From Bryopsis sp. KO-2023 (lineage: Eukaryota; Chlorophyta; Ulvophyceae; Bryopsidales; Bryopsidaceae): DNA of 64,000 nt. Position 1 is the first letter of the stretch, and every line of letters starts with the position of its first letter. The notes beneath the pieces were generated by a model. It saw only the letters and a program-made list of their open reading frames with translations. It did not search any database and was not told the origin of the DNA. Both the position numbers and the translations under genes were made by a program. Location: the NCBI GenBank assembly GCA_030272585.1, contig BSYQ01000010.1, positions 4,836,001-4,900,000 on the forward strand. Reading direction: 5' to 3'. Shown in pieces: positions 1 to 11,900 of this stretch.

Positions 1-6
1 TTTTAG

Positions 7-171
7 GTTGACGAATCAGGAACTCGTGCTGCAGCAGCCACCGCTTCTGGAGTGGTCCTGAGATCTCGGACTCCGGAATTCGTTGCAAATCGTCCATTCA
101 TGTTCATAATTTTTGATAACATAAACAAGGCCGTATTGTTCCTAGGAAGGGTGAACGATCCCATAGCATAG
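7..171 (+). CDS. Serpin, C-terminal exon (5' part outside window)
   Basis: This is the last exon of a serine protease inhibitor. It begins after an intron acceptor (TTTTAG, 1-6) and reads to TAG at 169-171. The sequence shows the serpin hinge GTRAAAATA, then a reactive-centre loop, then the conserved ending ANRPFMFIIFD and LFLGRVNDP. Aligning the hinge to inhibitory serpins (P15 Gly, P14 Thr, P12-P9 Ala, P8 Thr) places the scissile bond at VVLR|SR, so P1 is Arg and P1' is Ser. Arg at P1 usually means inhibition of trypsin-like proteases. The small hinge residues are those of inhibitory serpins that insert the loop into sheet A. The 12 residues from P1' to the conserved Pro-Phe match alpha-1-antitrypsin. 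Signal peptide and body of the fold lie upstream of base 1, so cellular location is unknown. Confidence 0.9.
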   Translation, partial: VDESGTRAAAATASGVVLRSRTPEFVANRPFMFIIFDNINKAVLFLGRVNDPIA

Positions 172-2479
172 ATTTGGGATCCTCCATCTTGAAAGAGGAT
201 ATATTTTTTGGCTTGTTGTTTTTTTCTTTCGCACTTCTTCCTCTGGAGGAAAACTCATTGGAAAAGTGTCATGAAAAAAAAAAATGGAGAGAAAAAATTG
301 TGAGTGTGAGTGGGGGTGTGTGGGTGCTGGTCGGCCTTGATCTGCCTGAGGGAGGCTTAGTCAACAAGCCAAGCATCTGGGCGTGATGAATTCTTATGTG
401 TATATTGCCAGAGGTTGCGGGAACGGTGGGAAAAATACGACAGCTTTCTATGTGTGTTTTTTTTTGGTTTTTTTCTTTCCTGTGTCAATTTTCGATAGCT
501 TGGAAACAAAAAGAGAAGGAGAAAAAGAAAAACGAGCAAGGAAGAAAAAAAGAAAAAGAACGTGGAGCTCTCAAAAAAAAAAGGAAATCTCCCAGAAAAG
601 GAACGACTTATTTTGACCTCTGACACCTTTTTTAGAGAAAGCGTGATTCAAGTAGGAAACAGCGGGAGTGGAAAAAAAAAGAAGAAGAAAGAAAAAAAAA
701 CATAAAAAAACTCTGAAAAAAAATTACAAAAACAAAATGTGTTTTAAGGGATTGTGCCACAGAGACAGTCAAGTTGATGCAATTGGGCTTGGTTGATCTT
801 TTTTTGTCGTTTTTTTTTTTTTGGATTTAGTAGTTTCGGTGGCTATGTATCTGGATAAAGAAAAGGAAAAGGGGAAGGGAAAAGAAAAAAAAACAACGGG
901 CAAAGAAAGATATTAAAAGAAACAAGAGAAAAAAAAATAGAATTTTATGTTGTAGAATGGGTTGCTGTACTCTTGTGGCAAAGAAAAAAACAACTTCGGT
1001 GCCAAAGATTGGCAAGCAAATTTGTGTTATATTTGTTGTACGGCATATCTGCAGGATAAATAAGTTGGTGTGCTTTACTGTTGGCGTTGTGGAAGACCAT
1101 TTTGTAATGGGGAAATTGAAGTTAATAGTCGACGAATGTTTATAAGAACAAAAGCCCACTCCCTCCCGCCCATCCAGACAGTATTTGTATCAGCAAAAGT
1201 ACAAGACAATATCAGGCATTTTCATTGGGAAACAGGATGTTCACCGAAAACTAATAATGTCTTCCCAATCAGTTTGCTTTTGATTAGTTTATCCATGCAT
1301 CCATGCATGAAACCACAACTGACAGCAATGGCACTTTTGTTGGAATCCCGTGAGTTACCTGAAGTTTATTACGTAATTTTACTGAGAATGGAAGTATAAA
1401 GTGGTGTTCGTCGTTGTATCTCGGCCTTCTTTTGTAAGAACTTCGCAAATATTACCCTGTGCCTTGAAAACCAACGCTGGACCTGTTTGTTTTCTTCTTC
1501 TGACTTTTCTCCTGTGGGAAAACTGCAAAATACCACCCCAGGTGCAACCTGAAAATCAACCTGAAGGCATTAGAGAAAGATGGGCAGAATTGTGGAATCT
1601 TCTGGTGGCCGAAAAGAGAATTTGGGCCGCCTGGGAGAAGGAAGGAAAAAGCCCAATGAGGAAAGGAAAATGAGACAACAATTCATAACATCACATTTTC
1701 GAGGCGATTACGGCTTTCAACGTGCATTGCAAGGGCAAGTACAACGTCAACTGCGCAATGACGTTCGAGAGCTTCAAACCAAAACGTCGCGGGTGTTTGG
1801 AACGCGGCACTGGTACCGGCCCTCCCGCACCAGCAGGCGGCGGCGCGTTTGCAGGAGGTAACGAGTGCACAACCCTTCGCCAGGTCCCCGTTTTCCACAA
1901 GTAGAGTTTTTCATCATCACTCCAGCGCGCGCGCGCATCCCAAAGCAAAGCCAACCCTTTTTCAGCTCGTCTTTCAAGAACATATCAACTCCTCAACCTC
2001 TCTTTCGTGTGACTAAGTAGTGGTTGGGCTGGTGGGAAGTACTGTAGTAACCGATAGACGACCTTGGTAAGGGTGGGGTATTCTACCAATCTACTCCACA
2101 GCTTCGTTTGAGCGTTTGCGCTTGATCTGTCTGCCCAGCAGAGTAGGAACGTTGAAGGGAACCCGAGTGGATCAAGCAACCAACCCAAAGACACCTCAAA
2201 CAGCTAGCTTGGCTTTCCTTTTTTCCAAGAACCCTTCCCAAGACTGCTGCCCAAAGGGTACTTTCTGCCCTTTTTTGCTACAGTTTTATTTGGGCTCATA
2301 TTCGTTACCCTTAAAACTTACCTCAGGGGGATTGCCAACCGCCCACCGCCTGCGGCCATCGGTGAATTGCACCCTGCCCCTTTGCTCCCTTTGTGGTTTT
2401 GGCTGTGCGAGTGGATAAGATCGGGAAGAAAAAGCTGTCATCTCTTGGTGGTGGGCTACCCGCCTTGCCACCAAAATTG
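172..2479. other. Serpin 3' flank and region upstream of kinase gene
   Basis: No gene is supported here. Bases 240-960 are rich in A and T homopolymers and GA-rich tracts typical of UTR or intergenic DNA in this window. Bases about 1690-1960 are more GC-rich and open in several frames on both strands. One plus-strand stretch (about 1704-1904), ending FHK and stop, has cysteines and exon-like codon use, but lacks a convincing partner exon. The stretch 2116-2480 may hold 5' exon or leader sequence of the downstream kinase gene (possible acceptor near 2281), but this cannot be fixed from sequence alone. Confidence 0.4.
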
Positions 2480-4985
2480 ATGGATAAGGGTCTGACATGG
2501 TTGAAGAACTACATCTCCAAACAAAAGCATGCGACATCGAATAACCGGAGCGATTCCGATGTTTCAAGCATGCTTTTCGATCTTTTCCACGATTCCTGTG
2601 TGCCCCAATGGCAAGAGGTGCTGGGAACTGGGACGGTGGGGGGCGTTTGTAAGGGCTACTACAAGGATATGGGTGGAGGGATCCATGATGTTGCCATAAA
2701 GTGCTGCAGCTTTTTGTCGGGGGAGGAGGCCATCGAAGTGGTGGAGCTGGAAATGCAAGCGTACCAAAGGTTCAGGAATGTCCAGCATCCAAACATCGTT
2801 CGCTGTTTGGGGGGCAACCTGGGGGAGGGAAGAACTTTTCCGGAGGGGGCCATAATGATGCAGGTAGCTGGGGAAAGATCATTTTGAAAACCCCATCAAA
2901 GTCAGCAATTGATACCGGAATTCACAGTTTTTTCTCACTTGAATTTTTTTCCAGAGGAAGGCTGCAAAGTTTTCTGATTAGGGTTTGATTAGTAATTTTT
3001 GCCGATTTTTCTAATTTATCAGTCACTTGGACCGATACTCATTAGATACAGAGAATAACCCCAAAGCCCAATACTCAAATTCCTGAACTTTTCCTCTTGA
3101 TATGCATGGGAAGTGCGTCAGCTTTCATTCTCGGTGTGTGCAGCTTTCATTTCTGGAGATGCAACCCAGCCATTCATTTCTTTTCCATTCGATCGTTGTT
3201 AATTGTAGGTTCATATCGATGGATTGCAATATTTCAAACTGGAGGAGCTCATGGCGATGAACTTGTCGCAATTGATCCACGAGGACAAAGATTTTTCGAA
3301 AGACTGTACCTACCAAAACCTAGTTCACATTTTTTGGGGCATCGCCTTGGGGCTGGAGTTTTTACACGATCATGACATCGTCCACCACGATCTCAAGTCT
3401 AGCAATGTGTTGGTAGATTCCCGGGGGAAGCAGGTCAAGCTGTCAGATTTCGGCTCCTCAAAAATAAGAATGCAAAGGTGCTGGACGGTCCAGTCGAAAG
3501 GCACCCCCGGGTACGTCGCTCCGGAAACTTGTCTGAAAACTTCGCCGGGGCAGGAGGCTTCTGCGATGCAAAGCGCAGACATCTATTCGTTGGGGGTGAT
3601 CATGTGGGAATGCGTAACGAGGTGCTCGCCATGGCAGATCGATAGGACCTTGACCGACGTGGATGGGGAATGGGAATTTGCTGCGATCGCCGATACGTAT
3701 TTCTACACAAACGTTCTGTGTCCTATCGAACTCAGAAATTTGATCGCATCGTGCCTTCAGTTTTCAATGACTGGGTGCAAGGTATGCCCTCGTGAAGCCA
3801 GTCATCAAAAATCTATTTTCCGGAAAAAGTTTCTCTTAGGCGATCCCTGTCCCCACACCTTGTGGAGATCTAGTCTGACTCGAAACGCATGGTGGGATTG
3901 CTGTCTTCATTCTGGGTGGTGCCTTTTTTTCGCAGGCCAACGTGAGCCGGCCATCTGCACACGAGGTTCGAAAGCAGCTGGAGAGAATGCTGGATGCTCC
4001 CTGGGCTGGTACCCGGCCGATCTGGTCGAATCACTTGCCCGGAACTCGAGTGGGTTTGACTCCCACCGCTTTGGTGGCAGCATTGCTCAATTCCAACCTG
4101 GATTTAGACCTCGACGCACAAGTCAACCCATCTGCAACGCTGGGAATGAGTTCCTTTTCGAGGGTAGCAGCTGGAGAATACGAAGCAAAATCTGGTGAAC
4201 TGCATGATGTGCTGGTGATCTACTACTCGTCATCTGGATTGGACAGACAAGCCAAGGAGTTGCTGCTGTTTGGATCGCTCCCTGAGCATGACAATATCGT
4301 GAAGTGCTTCGGAGGTCGTTTGGGTGTGGAGGAAGGCGAGCCTGGGGATGCTTTCGTGATCGTCCAGCGTCTGACATGCGATTTGGACTCTTTTCTGTGG
4401 CGACGGAAAGGATCGCTGCATTTTCAGCCGGGCCGGGCCGACTACCACATCCTCCTCGCCGAAATTTGGTTGGGGATTGCCTCTGGACTGGAGCATTTGC
4501 ACAAGAATGGCATCGTTTACCAGAATTTGAATCCTAGGAATGTCTTCCTGGACTTCAATACAAGAGGGGGCCTTTCGACGGTCAAACTGGGTTCCTTGCA
4601 ACATGCAGAAAGAGTCGTGAACAATGTTTTTCACCTGAACCCTGTGCCGAACCTTGGATTCATGGCTCCTGAAACCATCCACAGCATGCATTCCCGGAAC
4701 GTTGCCCTTTCAATGGCGATGGATGTGTACAGTTTGGGAATGCTGATGTGGCATTGCGTGGAGGAGGATGCCGATCAAATCAACGATCCCAGCAGAGGTT
4801 TTCTGCAGCCTAGATTGGGGGCTTTGCCCATTCTGCTGTTAGGTCTTGTGTCGGATTGCACGAAACCTAGACCGGAAGATAGACCGACATGTGCTGACGT
4901 GGTGGATCGACTGAACGATTTCCTGGCGTCGAATTACAGACTCCTTCCAGGGAACTCATTTCGACTTCAAAACCCCACAGAATGA
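2480..4985 (+). CDS. Tandem protein kinase-pseudokinase
   Basis: Three exons join in phase: 2480-2863, 3209-3781 and 3936-4985, giving about 668 residues. The first domain is a Ser/Thr or TKL-like kinase. It has a glycine-rich loop (GTGTVGGV), the VAIK lysine (about residue 74), a catalytic loop VHHDLKSSN (Asp about 189, His in place of the usual Arg), DFG (about 208) and APE. The second domain starts soon after residue 340 and has the same fold landmarks but has lost the catalytic residues. VAIK is replaced by VLVIYY, the HRD loop reads YQNLNPRN with no Asp, and DFG reads LGS. It keeps MAPE and the DVYSLGMLMWH helix. The order is catalytic then pseudo, opposite to JAKs. I infer that the second domain regulates or scaffolds the first. 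No signal peptide or membrane segment is visible. The ATG at 2480 is the first in frame, but the frame stays open upstream to about 2364, so a 5' exon is possible. Confidence 0.85.
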
Positions 4986-7288
4986 TTGTATTTGTGTACT
5001 TTGGGGGGTGGAAAGAGGGGTGTGGCAATGGGGGTGCTGGGTTGGGTTTTTGTTTTCGGGTGGTTCGTTTTGTTTTTTTTCTTCTTAAAAAAAAAAAAAA
5101 AGGCGTGGTGCTGGGCTTGTATCTCGGGCATCAATAAGCTATCTTTGCTGGAACATTGGAACGTTGTACTGAACCCACTTCTTCGAGGGAAAATGTTGAG
5201 CGGAGTGATTCGTGTTTGTTGAGGGAAATAGAAGGGGTGGAGTTGTCTATTGGACACAGCTGAAACACCCCCTTCTCCCCCCCATCCACTCTATGTGTTT
5301 TTTTATTGGGGTGGGGTGGGTGGGGGGTATTTTCGAGTTGTTTTAGGGAGGAAACACAATGAAAACACGGTCAAATAAATAGTCCGAAAAACTGAAAGAA
5401 AAGAGAAAAAAAAAAACTAGACAAGATGTTGTATTTGCCCTCGGCGTTTTTTCCCCTCCTTTCTTGTAATGTTGTCGCTCGTTCATTTTACTGCAAGGGA
5501 TAAAAGGGGCTTAGTGAGGGATTTGGGGGAGGGCAGGGGAACATTGTACTGGAGTTGGAATGCTTTATAAACAACCATACACAGCGAGACATTTTTTTTT
5601 TCTGCTTTTTTTCTTGACGAAGTTTTGAAAAAAAAGAGAAGGGAAAAAATGTGTTGGATAAATGCGGTAGGGGAGGAATGATTCGACACACAGTGGGAAA
5701 ATAGTGGCATGAAAAAGACGGATGGAGGTGGTGATCGTGGTTCAAAGAACCAGTGTATAACAACGGAAGATTTTGAGAAAATCTGGCTTAGGTCGTTTTG
5801 TTCATTATTTCCCATTTGTCAAGGCAGGGGACAATAGTCCCTCTCAGTAGGAAGAACTGATTGAAGCAAAAGGGAACAAATCTATGAGAAATTCGGTGGG
5901 TGCATGGGTTAATTGTTGGTTTTAAAGGATGATTCCTACCACTCCCCTTTTTTTTTCTCTTTGGTGTACTCTTTGAGCGTAGTAATCTCTGGGTTAGCCA
6001 AGTTTTTGGTAGGTTTTTTTTTCTCAGCCGTGTGTCCTAGGGTGGAAGTTGAGGGGAATCCCATCATCATGTTTGTTTTTTTTTCTTGTTGTTTTTCCCT
6101 TGTGATTCCAAGCTACTTTTTATTATTATGTTTGATGATTAATGGGGTGGCATTTTTGACCTGGCGGTTTTTTCTACCCCTTTTCCGAGATGGGCTTTCT
6201 GTTGAATTTGGTTGGGGGAGAACGGGAGGAGGGGGGGTGGGGGTGGAAAAGATTGCCTGTGATTGAGTGCCCTAATTGTCAAAAACGTAATAGTGTTTTT
6301 GGGTGGTTTTTTTACTGCTTCGGTGTGTTTGTTAGTTGGACAAGGATTAGGAGTATGATTAGGTAATCCTTCCAACTTCTGAATGATTTTTTTGTTTTTA
6401 ATTTGAAAGAGAAAGCTTTACTTTTCTTTTGTTGTTTTATAGTGACTTTTTTTTGTCGATTTTTACCAAACTCGGTTTGAGAGATTGAAAAAAAAAAGAA
6501 AAAAAAGAAACAAATGCAAGAACACAAAAAATGCGAAAAGGTTTCAAAAAAGAAAAAGATGTTGGGAGAGAATTGTCTTTGGTTTTTTCTTTGGTGCTTT
6601 TTTTTTTCTCCTCAAAAAAGGATTTCATTTCCTTTTTGTTTTTCCTTCGTTTTCGTTTTAGGGGGCTGATAAGCACCTGAACTAGCAGCATTTGATCATA
6701 GTTTTAGTAGCATTGCTTTGTGGATTGAGTGGTTGGTGTATCAATGGTGCTGGGGGGAAGAGTCCAAAAAAAAAATGGAAGCGAGGGGGTGGTTTTTGTT
6801 ATGTCTGGGTGGCTTGGTTATTTGATCATTTGAAACAAGCTGGACAACACGTTAAAATTCTCGAAGGTCAGTCACTTGTTTCAGGGTTTTTTTTATCTAA
6901 TGAGAAAAGGGGATGGCAGAGAGAAACGAAGGTATAATACAACGATTGTGCATATAAATTTCTGTTTCTCCCTTTCCACAGTCGTTTTTCTGGGGAACGT
7001 TTTCTTGTGCATGTTTTATTTTATTTTTATTTTTAAATACCATTTTCTGTGCTTGGGAGGGGGTGAAAAACAAAAAAATACCTGTCTACATGAGGAAACT
7101 TGAAATTTACTTTGGGAAAAATTTGTCTTGTGGAATGCTTCAGTCCAGACAAGCGTTTCGAACATGAACCACAATTTCCAAATTCGTTTCTACAGAGCAA
7201 GCTGCAATCTTACAAGCCAATGCTACTTCTTTCTTTTCTCAGTCCGTCTGATGATCAGCACTCACACTTTTTCAACAAACCTCATGAA
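4986..7288. other. Non-coding, homopolymer-rich intergenic DNA
   Basis: Nothing gene-like is seen. The stretch holds the kinase gene's 3' flank and many T, A and G runs, for example a T-run followed by a run of about 15 A at 5074-5101 that could form an A/T hairpin. Reading frames here are short and dominated by Phe, Lys and Pro from homopolymers. Confidence 0.6.
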
Positions 7289-7669
7289 CAGTGTATATTT
7301 TTGTGGCCCATTGTGGCCCTTTTGGCCCATTTTGGCCCCAAAAAAAATCAGAATGGCAAATTTTGGGGCCGCAAAAGGGCCAAAACGTTTTAATAGAAGA
7401 CGAATTTGGGGCCACAAAAGGGCCACATTCCCCCGAAGTTTGTAAGGCCTGGGCCACATCCAAGAAATCAATCGAGTTCCCACAAAAATCAAAATCAACA
7501 ACATTAAGTAAATGCTTATAAACACCAAGCCTTGTAATTTTTGTTTTTGAAGTTGGGGCCACATTCTATTTTTTTCGGACAAATTGGGGCCACAAAAGGG
7601 CCACAACTGGATGAAACGGCCAAATTTAGGGCCACTTTGGGGCCAGTGAAATTGAAAAAAAATACACTG
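7289..7669. mobile_element. hAT-type MITE, 381 bp, with 8-bp target-site duplication
   Basis: The element begins CAGTGTATATTTTT and ends with the inverse of CAGTGTATTTTTTT, so the terminal inverted repeats match at 13 of 14 positions. It is flanked by perfect 8-bp direct repeats CTCATGAA at 7281-7288 and 7670-7677. An 8-bp duplication and CAGTG termini are typical of the hAT superfamily. Inside are three direct copies of a 19-bp GGGGCC-type motif (7365-7383, 7408-7426, 7586-7604) and several GGCCC motifs near both ends. Subterminal repeats of this kind often serve as transposase binding sites. There is no transposase gene, so this is a non-autonomous copy. Intact termini and duplication suggest a fairly recent insertion. 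Confidence 0.85.
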
Positions 7670-7825
7670 CTCATGAACACGAGAAAACACAAATCTCACT
7701 CTTTTTTGTATTATTTCCAACCTCACATTTTTCATTACATTTCAGCAGTAACATAGAAACGCACAAACTTCAACAAAACTATTATTCAAGAATAATAATA
7801 CTTTGGCAAGGTCAGCATGCGAATA

Positions 7826-7891
7826 AATGTCCAGAAACCATCGACTTTCAAAGCAATCAATGTCCAGAAACCACCGACTTTCAAAACAATC
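7826..7891. repeat. 33-bp tandem repeat, two copies
   Basis: Two adjacent copies of a 33-bp unit starting AATGTCCAGAAACC lie at 7826-7858 and 7859-7891 with three or so mismatches. No coding or regulatory role is evident. Confidence 0.8.
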
Positions 7892-8917
7892 GATGGTGGT
7901 GGTAGATAATATTGCAGTTATATTTTTTTCTGTGTACTATTTTCCCAATTTTTCAATGTTCCAGAAATCGAAGTGGTCATTACAAATTCTTCATAGCGCT
8001 TAATCAGCAGGCAAAACTGCCCACCAGTCTGACCACCTCAGATCAAAACAAATTTATGCTTCTTGAATGACACATCACCGTGTGCATCCACTGATGAATA
8101 GTGTGTTTTTTTTTCTTTTCCTTCTCTTTCTTTTCTTTTCCAAATTTTTTTTTCTTTTATTATTTCCTGAAGAAAACTCCATTCACATTGTATTAACCCT
8201 CACACCCCCACTCTTTTTTTTTCCTCTGCCCAAAAAAAACTCCACCAAGCTTACGATTATTTTGTTGATCCACACTCTCCCCTTGAAGCTCAACGTTTCT
8301 CCAGGATAATATAGTTTTTTTTTAAGAATAATAAAAAAAACACGGAATACATAATTATTTTAATCACACAGCCCTCCCTCAATGCTCTTTTTTTTTTTAA
8401 CCAAAAAAAACACACCAATCCAACCAACAGAGCCTGACACATAAGCTCCGCTGTCCATTCCCCCCTTTTTTTTCCAAACAAGTATCTGTTTTTTTTTCAC
8501 TAGTAGTGTCGCTAAAACCCCCACACCGCCAAGAAGAAGAAGAAAAAACAAAACCAAACAAAACACGTTAGAAAAACACCCAATCTCTTTCATTTCCTTG
8601 TAAAAACGCAAAAGAAAACGACAATAACCAAGTTCAACAACGCTGATATGACCCCATAAACCCAAGATTATGCTTGATCGACCATCAAACACTTTCCATA
8701 TATTAATGCCAGCTAAGGGAAAAACACAAACATCATCCATCCACCCACAGCTTCACCACCCCCCAAAAACCCAGCCAGATCTACCTCCCCCTTGTTTTTT
8801 TCAAATCTACTTAAGCACGAAAAGACTCGCAAGAAAAAGGATATTTATGCCGGAACTAAACACAACAAAGAGATCAATCCAAATAGAAAGGGAAGTGAAA
8901 GAACGGTCATGTCCAGT
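7892..8917. other. Non-coding, 3' flank of octad-repeat gene
   Basis: T- and A-run-rich sequence with no supported gene on either strand. The part nearest 8917 should contain the 3' UTR of the minus-strand cysteine-octad gene. Confidence 0.55.
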
Positions 8918-11900
8918 CTAGCCATCATCCCCGCCATCATCGTCGCCGCCGCCGCCGCCGCCAGTCACGACTTCCTGTCCGCCAGCGGCGTCTGAGGTCG
9001 GGGTGTCAGGACACCACCAGAACACCCCACATACGTCTGCAGCCCAGCAATGAGCGCACACCACACTGTCGGCTGGACTACATCCATCGCACTGGAGACG
9101 CCGACCATTTACAAGGTCGCTGGCCGGAACTTGGGTCTGCGCCACCAAACACCCATGCATTAAAATCAGAGCAAGTGAATTGCACAACCTGATTTTTGCG
9201 ACAGCATCGGGATGCCAAATACTTACCACCAGAGGGTCGGCGTTTCGTATGGTCGTCATCAGATCTTCCTCCTTGTAGAGCGTTGTTAAGACGTCCTCCA
9301 GTTTAGGCACGTCCACACAGCAAAACTCATCTGCGCACAGAAAAAAAAAGTGTTTTGCTTCGTTTGCAGCATTATGTACCCAGATGCATGTCAAAATCAA
9401 AAGGAGAAAAACAAAACAAAGGAAATGAGCATCTGGGGCAAAAAGATAGAAGACCTCCCTCTGCTGTCAATCCTGGCAGTCGAACAATCAGGATTGAAGT
9501 TCTTCCAAATCGAGGCTGAAAACTTGCGCAAACAAACACCGAGTGGTGCTACTAAAAAACCCCTGACAAACCTAATTGTTTGTTACACCAACATTTCGTC
9601 TGTCATCAGAAAATTCCAAAAGGCTCACTTTCGATCATGATGGCTCTGGTATTGATGGCTGCTAATTTCTCCGCAGCAGGCTCAGGATTATCTTTGGACC
9701 GGAGCATGACTTCAGCAAAAGCTTTCATACTGATGACATCAGGATCTTTCACTCGATCGGCACTCTTTTTCAGAACTTTGGCTCGGTCCTCGGGGGGAAA
9801 CTGGAAAGCAGCTGCTATGGCATCGATGTCGTCGATTGCAAGGATGGCAGATGCAAGGCCATTTACATTGCCACTGGCCAAGCTCTGCTTTGCAAAGGTG
9901 ATGCCTGGAGGGAGCGAAAGGATAAAAAAGCTCATGTAAAGGTTTCATAGTTTGGAATATATGGGCATTCAAGGTTACTGAAGACAAAACAAAACCATAG
10001 GCATCTGCATCATCCTGTTTTGTTGTAGAAATTATTACTCCAGAAGCTTTTTGGAGTTTTAGAGCTCCACAACTCGACAAAACACTGGAAAGTAGTCCTG
10101 GAACATCAACTCACTGTCGACGCAAGACTCTTCTGGTACATCTTTGCATTCCTTTTTGACCACCTCGTTGCACTCCTCCTTTTGCACAGTTTTGCATTCT
10201 TCCTTGGTGATGTCCTGGCATTGCTCCTCATTCACCGTCTCACACTTTTCAACATCCACATCCTTGCACTCATCCTTCTCCACATCATTGCACACATCCT
10301 TCGACACCTACACAGCCAAAAAACAGAAACAAAACAGCCTTGATTGGCTTTACTTCCAACAAAGGTAGCAGCTCCCAGGATCTAAACTATGATTCCACCC
10401 CACCTTTTCACACACAGGCGGCTGTTTTTCGCAGACCTCCTCGTCGACATCCTCACACTTTTTCTCAATTCTGTCGACACACTTTTCCACCTGTTTATCC
10501 TCACATTTTTCCTCATCTTTTTCCCCACACTCCTCCACCTGCTTGTCCTCACACTTTTCAACCTGATCCATCCAGCATTTATCCTCGAACACAGTTTTGC
10601 ACTCCTTTTCCATGACTGTGTCACACTTTTCTTGTGTTCCATCACACTCCTCAACAGTGTCACACTTTTTGACATTGACCCATTCACACTGCTTTTCCCT
10701 GATGGTTTCACAGACATCGACTGGAGTTTCCTCACACTCTTCCTTGTATTCCAGCTTGCAAATGGTCTCCTTTCGATCCGAGCAAACAACATCCCCTCCA
10801 CCAGAATGGGCATAATCACACTCCTATCCAAACACAATCCATTCAATATCAAACATATTCACCTCACCTCCACTTCACCACCACTGCTGCAAAAGAACAA
10901 CTGCTGCAAAAGAACAAACACCGTATTCTACCCACCCACCCCACCCCCAACAAAGAAACCTCTTTAAAAAAACACGAACTTGGAACTTCTATTTGCCAAT
11001 CCCCCCCCCCTCCTCACTCACTGTAATGGATTCTTCATGGCACAGTTTGTGTGGAACTTCTTGGCAACACTTTTTGGTCACACTTTTGCAGACCTCCCTT
11101 GGCACCACTCTGCAGCTCTCCGTCGGCACGTCGTAACACCTTTCCTTTTTCACTTTTCTGCACTCCTGCCAGCATTTTTCCTTGGGCACGTCCTGGCATT
11201 TTTGTTTTTCTTGCTTTTCACACTTCTCTTCAGGGACTGTTTTGCAGTCTTTTTTGGTGACCGTTTTACAGTCGGGAACTTTCACAGTTTTGCAGTCTGG
11301 GACAGTTTCGAATTTGCAATCAGGGACGGTCACATCTTCACATTTTTCTCGGGTTTCAGTTCGGCATTCCTGCAGGAGAAAAGAAAAAAAAACCTTTTTT
11401 TTTCAAGTAGAAAACATCAAGCAGCAGCCAAGGGGCCAACGACTCCTTGGGAACACATGTGATTTTAAACAAAGAAATCAGAAACCTATCCAGCTATTGT
11501 CGCCCATCCTCTGTCCATTTTCTTATCAATCTAAATTGTCAATTCTTACAAACGTTTGTGTGTAATAAAAGGACTCCCTCTGAAAAAAAAACCAACTAGG
11601 CTGCACCCCACAATTCCTGTGCTCTCCACATTTCACCATCCCAACAAACAGACGAAAACTGTGGAAAATAATGTAAACAAGAAAACGTGCTCTCACAGTT
11701 TTGGGCTCTTGGCATTTCTCCTCTTGGACTTTTTTGCAGTCCGGGACAGTGATTTTTTTGCACTGGTTTTCAGAGACAGTTTTGCATTTTTTTGTGGGAA
11801 CTTGTTTGCACTCGCGGTGGGGCACCGTCTCGCAGCGTTCCTCAGGGACCTCTACACACTCCTGTTTTTTCACGTCCTCACACACATTCACAAATTTCGT

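Noticed and set aside
7262-7735. 157-residue minus-strand open frame
   Set aside because: It covers the hAT-type MITE almost exactly. Its Trp/Pro/Gly pattern comes from the GGCC-rich internal repeats.
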